A DNA stretch of 64,000 nucleotides. Source: Adiantum capillus-veneris. Taxonomy: Eukaryota; Streptophyta; Polypodiopsida; Polypodiales; Pteridaceae. The notes under the pieces are model-generated. The model did not search any database. It was not told the origin of the DNA and was given only the letters and a program-made list of their open reading frames with translations. Shown here one piece after another: positions 48,606 through 61,156 of the stretch; positions within the stretch are counted from its first letter, which is position 1; each line of letters opens with the position of its first letter. Location: the NCBI GenBank assembly GCA_014529385.2, contig CM043955.1, positions 138,435,108 through 138,499,107 on the forward strand, given 5' to 3'. Both the position numbers and the translations under genes were made by a program.

Positions 48606-49745
48606 TAACCTCAAGTTTCACTTGAACATTAAGCTACGCCAGGAATACGCTACTACGCGGAGTGTCTATCAAAGACCAGTGACAACTGCAAATGAAGCAC
48701 AACAAATTCATAGCAAGGGAAAGAAACACATTGATATATGGACAGATAGGAGCTTGTATCCACCGGATCCTAGCACTGGAAGGTATCCATCTTTTCACAC
48801 ACCTCATGATTTGATGAGATTTGTTGGTGATGGGTTGACGGCTTACTAGGATATAGTTATAGGTTATCTCATTTACACATTGATCATACACATTACGTTC
48901 AATATCTCAAAACTATTTTGTCTTCAAATGCAACAAGAATTTTAGAACTTGAAAAGCAAATAGCATCTCTAAAACAAGAAAATCACCAGCTTCAGACTTT
49001 AAAAGAAACTCCAATAGGATTAAGAGCACGAGTAAAACGAATGAGAGATGTAGTAAACTTAATAGAAGGTTCTGGACAAAGAAAAAAAGATTAAAGATTA
49101 CTAGAGAACATGTGACTAGTCTTTTAGGATTTGATATGTCCAATGTTCAAGAAAGGGTGAGATTTTTGAATGAGGTAATGAACAAAATTGATATTCTTAA
49201 ACTTTTGAAACTTCCTAAAAATCAAACTCGGAAGAAATTGGTATTTCAAAATTTACTGAAAGATATGGGTTTATTGGTCCAACCTTCTCAAATGCAAGAA
49301 GTTTGTGACACAGTGGGGGTGAGTAGAAGGGGTTACAGGGCCATATCTAAAACCTGGTTTCAGGTTTTAAAGTATTACAAGATTAAATCTTTTGGGTTGC
49401 CTAGGCCTCACAATGTTGGGAAAGTTAGGACTCTATTAAACGAAGAAATACCCGAACATTTTGGAGAGTACTATCATATAGAAGGAACGATGCCATATGA
49501 AAAACAGAAAAAAAATCTTCTTTTGAGTATGATGTTTTTAATAACATCTGGATGAGTATAAAAAATGTTCAATCTACTATGGTGAGATACTATAATATGC
49601 AAGAAGTAGATTGTGAAGGAAAACTTATATTTGTTCTGAAATTGGATGAAGCTCAAATTCAAAAATGTCAAAAAATGGAAAGAGTAAATTACAACGGATG
49701 AGATCAAACAACCATGCTGCTCAACCACAGATGGAGATTAATGCT
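48606..49745 (+). pseudogene. Gene T of X3, N-terminal part only
   Basis: Colinear with T of X2: HIDIWTDRSLYPPDPSTG (48622-48849), a coiled coil (48929-49095, ending VKRMRDVVNLIEGSGQ), a helical domain with CDTVGVSRRGYRAISK (49112-49555) and MVRYYNMQEVD with LIFVLKLDEAQIQK (about 49555-49700). The middle D-L-K / C-x-x-C block and the Glu block are absent, and B starts 80 bp beyond. It cannot encode a complete enzyme. The C-terminal loss may be a deletion between the converging genes. Confidence 0.65.
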
Positions 49746-49825
49746 TCACTTTGAAACTTTGTACCGAATCTTTCTAAAGAGATCCAAATTCAAAAAAGAT
49801 ATTTTGATGCAAAAAATTGTCAAAT

Positions 49826-51420
49826 TTACATCAGTTTTTGATTTTTTTTCATATCTCTAGGCATGTCGCCCCTATATCTCAAAAACTTTCTTCTTTTATA
49901 GCCCCCAAGAAGGTTGAAATTTGTCTCCTCACCTGCTGTTGCATAGCTAGAGTAGCAAAGAAAGTATCCTGCGCTTGAGGCATTGAATCCTGCAGCATAT
50001 CCAAATATTCTAAGTGTTGCTGCTCTCTCAAGTAGCATGATCTTGTTTGCATTGATTTGAAGGGGAGTGTACCCTAAAAACCGTGACAATATCTTCAGGG
50101 CAAACATTGGCAACTCAGGATCTTCAGAATACTGCATGTGAAAAGCACAGAAGGTGGCACTATCCAATGTAGGCATGTAGTGCATGAGAGAGGAGGCATC
50201 CCTTCTTGAAGAGTCCTCTATTGCTTTCCCTCTCAAGCCTTTAGCTCTCCCAAGAAAATTGTCTTTGTCAAGGAGTTCAATCTGCAAAACAAGATAGAAT
50301 GAGTAATTAAAACAAACTTGAAAGAAAAGAAAGATTTCAGAAGGGAGATCACCTTTTGCAACTCATCTTCGACAATGACTTTTTCTTGAAGGAGATTGCA
50401 TGATCCGCTCATCTCTCTTATGCCAACTTCCTTTCCAAATTTTTTCAGCTTAAAGTCTCTGCCAAAAGATTGGATGCCAAGCTCAACAAGTCTCTTCTCA
50501 AAATCCTCATATTTGAGGGAAGGTTTCTCCTCTTCCACTCTTCTCATGCATAGAGCAAGTGCATCACGAGTAGGCAGAAAATCTTTATTGGATGTCTGAA
50601 GATCAAGTGCCAAAAACTCCTCTTTTGACTCTTCTTCTATGTCAATAAAATCTTGGCCACCTCAGAAGCTTCAGAAATGGTTGCAATACAGTAGTCCTCC
50701 CTCATATTAAGCAGACACTGGATATGATGGAGAGTGATATACTCTTTTCCATTGATATAGAAGTAGGGAAGGTTTGGAATAGTAAGGGAAGCTTCAGACA
50801 CCTCTACCTCATTTGTTGGATCATCAATGACAGTACTAGCTCTAAATTGAGCCACATCAAAATTTGCACTCTCCTGCTCCTCAGCTGCAACATCAACTTC
50901 CTCCTCTTTTAGAATTTCACTTTTCTCAAGCTGCAAAACTGTGGAAACATTTTTATTTTTTGCCTCTTCATCTGTATCTTTCACTTCATCAACTTTGCCT
51001 TGCATGTCAACTTTAAGGAACTAAAAGAAAAGAAAGGCAACTTCTTTTGGAACAAGGTCGCAAGGCTTTAAGTGTAATTGACAAGAAATGGTAGGTGGAC
51101 AAACAAAGGAAGTCTTCTTAGAAAATCTTCCAAACCTCCTTGTTACTTTGCCTTTCTCAATTGAGTTGGTAGTAAATTCGGTTAGATGGCAATAAGTCTT
51201 GCCATCTAAAACCAAACACTTGCCTTCAACTGCCTCTTCAAACTCTTTGAATTCTTCGGACAAGAAGTCCTTCAAATGGTCTAACAAAGCTGCAAGATCA
51301 AACACAGGGTTGAATATTTCATATGCTTTGGTGTACACTTCCATGTCACCACCATCCATCACAGCAACCAATAGCTCTCACTTGGACTCTCCTCCAAAAT
51401 CTCCTCCCGACCTTTGTTCA
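49826..51420 (-). pseudogene. Gene B of X3 (unknown conserved protein)
   Basis: Minus-strand parts: FNPVFDLAALLDHLKDFL and a following domain (51021-51371), an acidic stretch with YINGKEYITLHHIQCLLNMR (50637-51005), a helical part (50355-50613), an intron of about 70 bp (near 50283-50355) and a C-terminal domain with RRDASSLMHYMP, LSRFLGYTP and FGYAAGFNASSAGYFLCY (49826-50287). It aligns with B of X2 over the whole length, about 30-35 percent identical by eye. No known fold recognised. The start is uncertain: ATG 51420 is followed by a frame problem near 51375. Converges with T and diverges from H. Confidence 0.6.
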
Positions 51421-52724
51421 TGGTAGAGGAAAAATCGAACCGGTGAAGCTACCTAGACACAGGGTGAAGGTCAACAAGTACGCGCCAAAGTGATATATAG
51501 AGCGATAAGGGGGGAGGGTTACACGATGAGCAAAGTGCTCCGGGCAATGGGTGAAGGTGTCTAAGAACCTCACTAGCACGCCCAAATGAAGCGATAGCGG
51601 AGGGTTCCAGGATGTGCAACCAGCTCGGATTGCGTCGTGCCGGAGCTCCCTAGTGGAACCAAGTAGAAGCCTGAACCACGCGATAGAGGTGCCACCCAGG
51701 GTTTGCAAACGGGTACCGTTGCGTCCTGCGGGACAAGGGGACCTTGCGACACCAAAGCGACATGTAGCACTAGTGGAGGGAAGTAAAATAAACGCAATTT
51801 CTCGCATCGTGTGGGACAAGTAAACGTGTAACACCAATAAAAATCGAGATAAAGATTTATATAAGGTGCAAAATATTACCATTATGGACATGCGTCAGCC
51901 ATGCAGACGTGCCACGTGGCCTGCTTACAACGGTCGTCGTACGGACGATCGGATGTATATAAAGCGAGACTCACGTGCTCATTTTTTACTTTCCTCCATA
52001 CCTCACATTCGCGTTGTGTCGTTCCTCCTAAATGACCCGCACTTCCTTCCATCGACCCATCCTCGCCATCCACACTTTCCTATATCTTTCTTCCACCGAC
52101 CCGCGCTACCCATCCTCGCCCAACCCGTTGCACTTCCGGATTGCTTCTATTTCTATGTCGTACGACGCGATACGAGCAAGTGCTAGATAGTGGGTGGCCA
52201 AGCTATCGCGCCATGCGGTTGTCCTTCCCTTTCCATTGCCAATATCAGTAGCTTTACATACGATGCGACTCGGATATGTTCTAGCATGTCGGTGACCGGG
52301 CTATCACGTCGTGCAGGTGTCCATTGATTCATTGTCGAGGCTTAACAGCTTCACATACGATGCGATCCTACCCTGTTCTAGGATGTGGGTGAACCGGCTA
52401 TCGCTTCATGCAAGTCTTCTTCCTTGATTTATTGGAAAGGTCAAAGACTTCACATATGACGCGATACGGACATGTTCTAGAGTGTGGGTGAGCCGGCTAT
52501 CGCGTTGTGCAGGGCTTCTTCCTTGATTTATTGGAAAAGTCCAAAGCTTCACATACGACGCGATACGGACATATTCTAGAGTGTGGGTGACCCGGCTATC
52601 GCGTCGTGTAGGTGTCTCTCCATGATTCTTACCCAAAATCATTTGCTTCACATACGGCGTGATAGGGACAGCTTGTAGATTATGGGTGACCCAGCTATCA
52701 TGTTGTGCGGTGTTTGTGACCCAA
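51421..52724. promoter_or_regulatory. Divergent promoter region between B and H of X3
   Basis: Two TATATAAA boxes face outward, on the minus strand at 51856-51863 (toward B) and on the plus strand at 51956-51963 (toward H), exactly 100 bp apart. Between and beside them lie G-box cores CACGTG at 51913-51918 (within CCACGTGG) and 51972-51977. Tandem modules containing GCGATA / TATCGC inverted repeats fill 52140-52712; related GCGATA motifs recur at about 51500, 51590 and 51683 on the B side. Confidence 0.65.
52140..52712. repeat. Tandem inverted-repeat modules upstream of H in X3
   Basis: Six diverged units spaced about 95-105 bp. The best pairs are ACGACGCGATA (52555-52565) with TATCGCGTCGT (52597-52607), and ATGACGCGATA with TATCGCGTTGT in the unit before it. 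Each forms a stem of 11-14 bp around a loop of about 30 nt. The last unit ends about 12 bp before the H start codon. Confidence 0.75.
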
Positions 52725-53755
52725 ATGACGAGGACGAAGCAGACTACAAGGAAAGTCTACCAAGCCCCAAAATGATCCAGAAAAGGATGATTTAGAGAAA
52801 TATCCAGAGAAACCACCGCCTCCACTACCTCGTCAGAGGCCCACTGCTAGAAAAAGGTTGAATTATCAGGTCAAATCTTTAAGAGAAATAAGAAAAGCAC
52901 AAAAGTCTACTTGTCTAGTGATTCCAAAGCTATCTTTCATGAGAGTTGTCAAAGAGATATCAGATAGACTTGTAAGCATGATGAATATCAAAACTTTTGT
53001 CTCAGTAAGGTGGCAATCTCAAGCTGTCATGTGCCTTCAGGAAGCTGCTGAGGATTTTCTCATAGAATTTATGAATGATAGCTACATTGCAGCTGCATTT
53101 TCTCATAGGGTCACACTTATGAGCAAAGATTTTGTGCTTGTGTCAAAGCTGAGGTACAAGTTCGATAAGGGTCTTGAGCTTATTCCTAGTGAGGATCTTA
53201 GAGCCTTACAAATTTTAAATATCCCTCCTTCCAGGCAGCAGAAAGATTCAGGGGTTGTCATTGAGGATGCTACACATGAGTATGAGACAAGAAAGGCCCA
53301 AGATATCAAAGTAGGAAAGGAGGTTGAGAGGGAGCAAGACATGATATCAGAGGATGCTATCCTTAAAGAGCAAGCAGAAATTTTAAGAGCATCCAACTCT
53401 CTTCTTTATGAAAAATTTACTGGCCAAATGGTGGTGGATGTCTCCTTGTTTGGAGATAATGAGGCGTACTTGGACATATTCCCTCAAGACACAAGTATGC
53501 TTGTAAATCCCAACATTGAGCTTGGTGACACTGTGCTCTTTATCTGTCTCAGGTATGTGTTGCTCCTTTGCTAATTATTAGTGCATGTGCAAGGCAGGCA
53601 CAAGGGCCTCATTGGGGGGTGTGTTTTCTTTTTCAAGTGTCTTATGAGGGATCTTCCAGAGGCTCTAGCTATGCAAATTTCCTTACTTGACCCTCTAGTC
53701 ACACAATGCCTTTTTAACAAGCAAGGAACCCTTTCAAGTTTTTTTGAAGATTTTA

Positions 53756-53875
53756 ACATGCTGACCTGCAATTACATAATATATCCCTATGTTGAAGGGT
53801 AAATCTTAACTCCTTACATGCTGACCTGCAATTACATAATATATCCCTATGTTGAAGGGTAAACCTTAACTCCTT
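53756..53875. repeat. 60-bp tandem duplication at an exon end in H of X3
   Basis: Two adjacent copies of a 60-bp unit differ at one base. The unit includes the end of an exon (IIYPYVEG) and its GGGTAAA donor, so two possible donors exist. Confidence 0.9.
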
Positions 53876-54479
53876 ACATGTTATTTTTAACATTTTGTGG
53901 TATTCTTAGCTAATTGTTATTTTTTGTAGAGGACATTGCAGTCTTATTATCTTCAATCTTTTGGAGAAAGATATTATATTTATGAATTCATTGTCAAGTA
54001 TCCATGGGAGAAGTAAACTGTAAGTATGAAGTATGATCTATGCTTGATGGCCCATTGTTTTCTATTAGTAGCTTTTTGATTCAATTAATGTCTTCTTGCA
54101 GTGCTGCCAAAATTATTGTTGGTTACCTGAGTACCACGAATAAGGATTACAATATAGAAGCTTTCAAGTACTACAATGAAAAAGTGCCTTTACAGACAAA
54201 CTGAACATCTTGTGGATGGAGGGTGCTTGTCAATGCATGGAGATATCTTGAGTCAAGGTGCCAGATGACTACACTCACTGTAAGTGTGTGGCTCATGTAT
54301 TTATTTTGATGTCTTAACTATGTATGTATGTACTCATGTCCTTTAATTCCTTTTTCTATTTTTTTCAATTGCATGACTATCCAGAGTCTTGGGTCACGTG
54401 GGTGAGAGAGAAGGCTGTTTCTATGGTTTTGGAAAGATCAATAAATCCAAATGATCCAGAATCTCCTTTGCCACCAAAG

Positions 54480-55075
54480 AAAGGTAGAGCCACCAAAGGT
54501 TTGGATGCAAAGAAAATGGATCAGCAGAAGAAAAGTCTTGCAAAGAAGATCCATACAAAGAAAAAGGATCACAAGAAGAGTCCTCCAAAGAAGAGCCATG
54601 CCAAGAAGAGTCCTGCCAAGGGGAAAAGTCCCACCAAGAAGACTGCCAAGGGGAAGAGTCCCACCAAGAAGAAGAGCCCTGCAAAAAAAGAGCGGATGCA
54701 AAGGGCCATCCATTCCACTCACCATTGAAATTCAAGGTTCAAAAGCGTTGTACACTTAAGAACAGTAAGGGGGAGGCACCTAGCTCACCTTTCAAGCTAC
54801 CATTCATGTTGCCAAAGAAGGTTGCCAAGTCACCCAAGCCAGCCACTCCTCAGGAGCCCAAAGCACCAACCCCTGCCAAGTCACCCGTGCCAAGCCCTGA
54901 GGAGCCCAAAGCATCAACCACTGCCAAGTCACCCGTCCCAAGCCCTGAGGAGCCCAAGTCACCACGACCACCCACTCTTGAACTTTCACCCCCTTCTGAA
55001 CACAAAAGAAAAAGGGTCTTTGAGGATGCAGAATCCTCTCAGGCAAAAAGAAAAGTGGAGTTTCATGATTGATTA
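54480..55075 (+). other. Lysine-rich, linker-histone-like tail of H in X3
   Basis: Repeats of the type KKSPAKGKSPTKK and KKSPPKKSHAKK (54530-54710), then proline-rich AKSPVPSPEEPK repeats (54830-54960) and a basic end KRKRVFEDAESSQAKRK. SPKK-type motifs bind the DNA minor groove in H1 tails. A frame change near 54728 separates the two halves. X2 has a glutamate-rich region at the same position. Confidence 0.7.
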
Positions 55076-55079
55076 CTCC

Positions 55080-55490
55080 ACAAAAGCTATGTACACTTTT
55101 GTTCATTTTGTCCATCTGAACATATATATACCCTTTGGTGATTCATAATTTTGTACTTAAAATACTTAATACCAACTATCGATTCTTAAATGTGTATCAT
55201 GATGTCATGTAAGTTTAAAACAACATAAATAATGTTCACAATAAGGTAGAGAAAAGATAAATATTATTTGCAAAATGATTACAATATTGAACTTGTTTTT
55301 TCAAGTCCTTGCAATTGGCTCAAATACAACTCTTTTTGGGGGAAGGCATGTGATGCAAGAGGTTGAATTCTCCATCCTTGTGCTCACCACAATGCCATCC
55401 ACTTTGAACTATACTCGGGAGATGTTTCATCAAGAAACTCAAGAGATTCTCTAACATCATTTAGTCTCCAATTTTTTGTTACTATCAAGA
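55080..55490. other. Gap between converging H and E of X3
   Basis: AT-rich; no gene or repeat seen. X2 has its HAD-like exon at the corresponding place. Confidence 0.5.
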
Positions 55491-55493
55491 TTC

Positions 55494-56366
55494 TTACTCG
55501 GTGTGTGGATGGACTGTGACCTTTAGTTCAAACTCTGGACAATTTTCCTCAGAGTCGAGAGGAACCCAGCTACCTAATTTGCTTCTCCATCTCCTATAGT
55601 TGTAGCCCAGAACTAATGATTGACGACATAGTTGATATGAGATAGACATAGAATTTGGGCTTACTCTACAACTAATATTATCACCAATATGGAAAGTTTC
55701 TTTGGTGCTCCATCCGTCTCCAAGTACATTATCCAGTTCAGTCATAGAAAGTCTTCTATTAAGCAACATCGTCTTTGTCCTCTACAAGTCCATTGTTTTG
55801 AAACATGCCACAAAGACATGTATAGGCAAGAACATTGAACTTTAATCCTTCTTGATATCCTGCCCGGAGAAATAGCTTTAAGGATGTCTTCTTTGATCTT
55901 GGATTTGAAGCTTGATATAGTACATGCATTAGGAGCTTCCCAGTCAAGTGAACTTATGGTGGGAACGGGTAACTGATGTAGTTCTCTATATGCACCTTCT
56001 CGTGGTCGAACTTTGTATTCTGCAAAATAAACATTAAACAAATCCATTGTTTTGTAAAAGGAAGGTGGCTTGTCAGCATACATAGCATCTGCAATTCCTT
56101 TATGCATTGCTTTGAACGTCCCACTTAGACTCTCCATAGGCTTCATTCCACAGCTGTTGAAAGAAATATCTCTGGAATGGAATCAAAAAATGAGAAAAAC
56201 AATGGGATAATGAAAAATTCATTGTATCAAATAGAAGTTTTTTCAGTAAGAATGCATGTTCTTCCCAGTCTAACACCATATCCTTGGCCATGTATACATG
56301 TTGAACCTTAGCTAGCTCTACAACCTCCGATACAACCTCTGCAACCAAGGTGCAAAGCTCCTCCAA
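55494..56366 (-). pseudogene. Gene E of X3 (diverged homologue)
   Basis: The minus strand reads LCTLVAEVVSEVVELAKVQH and FLLKKLLFDTM (56100-56366), an intron, LSGTFKAMHKGIADAMYADK and MDLFNVYFAEYKVRPREGAY (55742-56146), and VLGDGWSTKETFHIGDNISC (55494-55769). These align with E of X2/X4 at ECIIGLISVTHA, ALRSMLYRDVQRSL with LVKLANFCPIGLFVELF, and LLDRGWYVKETDGICCEI. It converges with H as in X2. Function unknown. Two frame changes are present. The N-terminal exon is not seen. Confidence 0.5.
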
Positions 56367-56472
56367 ATGTTTTCAACCAATTGAAAACAACACATAGGGG
56401 AATCAGCCTCGTATACTCATTTCAAACCACTTCTATCCACCAAGAGAGGTATTTCCAAAGTGTTTGTTGATG

Positions 56473-57392
<920 letters not shown>

Positions 57393-57439
57393 GAGCAAAC
57401 ACTTGATATTAAGATTAAACTAGTCAAAAAAGTTACATA

Positions 57440-58851
57440 TCGTTGAAGCCATTCAGGCTAGATTACATGGGCACAATTTGAATACGGCCAGAAAGATCTC
57501 CACACAGAAAATACTTCTCCCTTCGTTGCATTATTCTTCGTCCGCCCAGCAAGAAATAAATGTTTACGGAGTCAATGTCGGCAGTCTCCTCCATTATGTC
57601 ATGTCAAAGTTGCAAAATATTGCATTGCTGCCTTATTGTAATTACTTCATAAGATTTAGGTCTTTGTCCACCACTTCCACGTCTATGAGAACATTGTTTG
57701 CAAAACTTGCTGCTTCTTGATACATAGGCACATAGCAACCTTCAACAATGTGAGAACGCTTGTACCAAAAGGAGATTATTAATGTCTGTGTCACAAGCAT
57801 ATACTTGACAATAAAAGTGTCAAATCAATCTCGCAACATATGCCATCTGTTTCTTTCACATACCACCCTCGATCAAGAAGCTTATCACACAAGAAGGAAT
57901 CAAATGATTTGCAGAGCAGCATAGTTTTAGCAACATGTACATTGCATGTATGAAATAACTCGACAAAGAGACCAACAGGACAGAAATTTGCAAGTTTCAC
58001 CAATTTAGTGGGTACATAGTTTCGGAGAGACCTCTGAACATCCCTATAGAGCCTGCTCCTCAATGCCTCACTCATTGTTGTGTCGGGAACCGGCCAGTCC
58101 ACGGATTTCCAGTTGGTTGGTAGTGAAACCTTCACCAACACTCCTCTCTGATTCCTTTGATTGAGTTGGTAGAAATAGTCATAGAAGAAAATAGAAGAAA
58201 ATACCCTTGTCTGCAAGGCTTTTGCTAGTTCTGCCCACATATTGCAAGACCCCAATATGAGCATGGGTCACAGAGATGAGACTTATAATGCACTCCAGTG
58301 GCTCCCATTCCTGATATGAGGAAGGATAAACATTTGTGAATGTAAAAGAATAGAAATAAATACAAACATCTATATAACCTATTTAAGTATCTGTAATAAG
58401 AGAAGAAAAGAACAGATTCACATTTGAAATGTAAGATAACATTTATAGAGGAGTGCTAAATAATTAACTCATAGTTGTACCGTGGATTATGCACCATGGA
58501 GACATCGCCGCCATTAGAAATCACATCAGAGTGAGTGAAAACATGTTGAACAAGGACCTCTTTCACAATCTTCTTACCAACCTCGACTTTGAAATCTAGA
58601 ACTCTTGCTTTCCATGCAGAACAAAACATATTTATTGCTTTCGAGCTTTTTCCCCTTCTTGGCTGCATAAGAACCCAAGAACCTTTGCTTATCCTCTGTT
58701 CTTGCGACCTATCATCTGTAGTGAGAGAGTTTGAGATTGAGATAGTGCTTATGCTACTACATGGTCTTCTTGGCACACTAATGGTGAGGTTAGTTGGGGA
58801 CAGTGTGGAGCAACCTCTAGAACTTCTTGGGCGGGAATAAGATGAAGCCAT
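57440..58851 (-). pseudogene. Gene E of X4
   Basis: ATG 58851 opens MASSYSRPRSSRG. Exon 1 is open to the point where X2 has its intron (58456), with CAG at the site of the X2 nonsense change. The donor GTAAGT of X2 reads ATGAGT here, so splicing is probably lost. Exon 2 has FFYDYFYQLNQRNQRG, LANFCPVGLFVELFHTCNVH and a segment DKLLDRGWYVKETDGICCEI that X2 lacks. The last part ends GDLSGRIQIVPM (about 57465). A small insertion near 58195 duplicates AATAGAAGAAAAT. Confidence 0.6.
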
Positions 58852-59135
58852 AGCTATAATGGAGGGAGAATGAGTTTTGAAAGCCTTTCATAAAGGTAGT
58901 GGATATCTTTTAATGAAGGGAGAGAGTTAGCTATCAATCAGTAGTAGTTAGGTTTCAGCAACTTGATGGCTAATGGCAGTGGGCCCTACTTTGTGAGACG
59001 AGGAAGTTACCTTACGAAAATGGGACAAATCTCAATATTTTTAAATGCTTTCTTTCATTTCTGTGATATTTACCATGCATTTCTACGTTACGTAAGGTTG
59101 CTGCTCATTGGTTGCACCTTCTTTTCTCTCTCTTC

Positions 59136-59162
59136 AATAAGGCCCTCCAAAATTTCCTAATG
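59136..59162. repeat. Right terminal inverted repeat of X4
   Basis: AATAAGGCCCTCCAAAATTTCCTAATG reversed is the X2 left terminus minus 12 internal bases. Confidence 0.8.
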
Positions 59163-59975
59163 CTTGTCAAGGTTGGTTCCCGCTAAGACTCAAAGCCGAA
59201 GTTGGATGGAGAGTTTTCAATTTAATTGTTCATCAAATCAGTTTTTAGAGCCTCCTCGAGTCCTTGAGCTCAAAGCTACATCGTCTCTTGCTATCTATGT
59301 ACCTCTACATTCTTAATCTCATCCACTCTACAATCTCACATGATTTTGGTATAAATACCATCAAACATTTAAAACCTCATATGCGTCATTAAAATAGTTG
59401 CACTATTTTCAGAGGTTAGCCAATCCAAAAGCCACTAGCAATTCACTATGTTTAACACCAATTTCTACAAGTTTAATTGATCAAAGGCATGTGCAGCCTC
59501 ATGCAAGCAGAAGAAAAATAGAAAAAAATTATTAAAAGAAATTATAATAGCTAGTTTTTCATTATCAAGATCTTCAATCTTTAGAGCGTAGCCTATGCTC
59601 TGATACCACTGCTACAAACAAATGCTAGGTGGCCCTGCAAAATACCCAAAACAGCACGTTGCAAGCCATAAAATCGATAAAATCTCATACCTAACACATC
59701 CACGAGCACATAATTGACGATATATGCGAACATTGAGAGACAGAGAGCAAGACAAAGCGAGAGAGCATGTGCAGGTGCACCTCCTAGAGCAAAGTGCTAT
59801 GCCAGCATGGTGAAAGAGGAGAGGGAGGAGGAGAGAAGAGTTACACGGACACTGGGTGCAATATCCCCCTGTGCAAGAGTGAGAGTTTTCCTCTTGCACG
59901 TATTTAATTACTTTATAGATTTTTGAATGCAACAATGAATACACACTGTTTGGCCGTACATTAATTGGCCAAACA
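59163..59975 (-). mobile_element. 5' end of copia element 2: LTR, primer site, leader
   Basis: Plus-strand GCTCTGATACCA (59597-59608) is the complement of the tRNA-iMet primer site. It abuts TGCTACAAAC (59610), the end of a probable LTR reaching to about 59975, where GGCCAAACA closes a TGTTTGGCC ... GGCCAAACA inverted repeat. 59163-59596 would be leader or gag, with only degenerate reading. This LTR does not resemble the copia 1 LTR at 25637-25864. Confidence 0.5.
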
Positions 59976-61156
59976 GTGGCCATAGCTCATAAAGAGCACT
60001 TTAATAATACAATGATAATAATCTGGTATCCTTCGTACATTCCATAAATCATCTATGCTTTTGCCACTTGTCAGTTTTAATAAACAATAAATACAATTTA
60101 GCATTCCCATTACAAGAATAAGGTTTTCAAGTATCCTAGTATAACCTTAGAAATGTACATTTAGTAGGTGGGAAGGTGGATCCTAGAGGGTTAAACTGTT
60201 GGCCGAAAAATTGCACCCAATTTTATGTTGGGTATTAAGTTAAACCAAGGACAGGGAAAGGGATTTCAATCTACAGAGTGGGGATCAAACTTGGGAATGA
60301 GGGATTTGTGTAGATTATAAATACACTCATCTTAGGGGAATGCACTGACGGTTGTTCTCGATCATAACCAGGAAAAAAACATTAGTGATCTTGAATCAAG
60401 GGTGAATTAGAGAACTCCCACCAGTTGACCCTGGAAGGTTGAGTTCAAGAATTAGCTTGATGACTTTGAAAAGTTGGACCGATAAGAAAAGGTGCTTCAA
60501 GGTGAGTCTTACCGTGTGGCGAGCGAGACTTTTTGAGCGAAGAAAAATCGGAGCAAATGCATGAAGAAATACTGAAGGAAGTTAGGAGCAATTAAAATTT
60601 TACATTTAAACCCTTTTAATTTGTCAGCAACCCCATTTCTTTGGCCATCTCCATCGCATAGATCGGAAAAATATTTCCATAAAAAAGAGAACATGTTGAC
60701 ATCCACCATTCAATAAGATCAAACATGAAATGTAGGGCAATGCGAACTATATATTCTGATAATTAGAGGACAATTTTTGGCAATGTCAATAGCAAAAAAC
60801 AATGAACAAGGTATCGATACACAAATGCAAATAAAAAATCAATAATGTGACATGTAAGTCTAGTCAAAATAAAATTTTCACCAGATGGGATGTCACTCTC
60901 ATCCTCCACATTACTAGTGGCAGAACTTTTTAGAGTGGAGTAAAGGCTGCACGTATCTTGATATAATATCATCATCACTATGCACTCAAGCACAAGCCTT
61001 GACATGTAGACAAGCAAGCTATTAAACTGGCAATAGTGCCATAGCCAAGCTCTATACATACATCCTCTAGACTGAAATAAAAGCTCAACAAAGCAAGCAA
61101 TTCATGCAATCCTCCACTACATGAAACCAAGCCAAGGCTCCCCTGATAATGATCTA
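59976..61156. other. Unassigned non-coding sequence
   Basis: AT-rich, with no gene, repeat array or element end recognised. Confidence 0.5.

Larger units (their letters stand above)
52725..55075 (+). pseudogene. Gene H of X3: histone H3-like / Ulp1-like / linker-histone-like fusion
   Basis: ATG 52725 opens MTRTKQTTRK, nearly the canonical H3 N-terminus including K4 and K9. An extra G near 52755 shifts the frame, and the rest reads in the frame of 52858-53574: SLREIRKAQKST, PKLSFMRVVKEI, a loop 1 about eight residues longer than H3 (as in CenH3), RWQSQAVMCLQEAAEDFL and HRVTLMSKD. A linker follows, then Ulp1 parts (53639-53802; GHCSLIIFNLLEKD with MNSL at 53932-54016; TSCGWRVLVNAW at 54207-54245, after an in-frame TGA), then a domain at 54377-54480 and a basic tail with many SPxKK motifs (54480-55075). 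Introns lie between the parts. Confidence 0.65.
48211..56470 (+). mobile_element. Element X3: diverged four-gene copy of family X
   Basis: The left end CATTAGG at 48211 replaces copia gag in mid-frame. Gene order is T (+), B (-), divergent region, H (+), E (-), the mirror image of X2 and so the same order relative to the termini. Proteins are recognisably homologous to X2 but far diverged, and T lacks its central and C-terminal blocks. The right terminus was not found; the end is set where the LINE tail begins, because E of X3 ends its 5' side near 56370. Beyond the terminal heptamer the left TIR does not match X2. Confidence 0.65.
57396..59162 (-). mobile_element. Element X4: right end of a copy close to X2
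   Basis: Only gene E and the terminus are present. From 58851 to the terminus the sequence is close to X2 9928-10243, apart from a 12-bp deletion in the terminal repeat. It starts where the LINE/(GA)n block ends. Much closer to X2 than X3 is, so it derives from a different insertion than X3. Confidence 0.65.

Noticed and set aside
59597-59975. Taking the primer site and LTR at 59597-59975 as the missing 5' end of copia 1
   Set aside because: This LTR shows no similarity to the 25637-25864 LTR, and two LTRs of one element should be near identical.
59612-59983. A gene in the open stretch at 59612-59983
   Set aside because: It falls in a probable LTR and has no domain or conserved start context.
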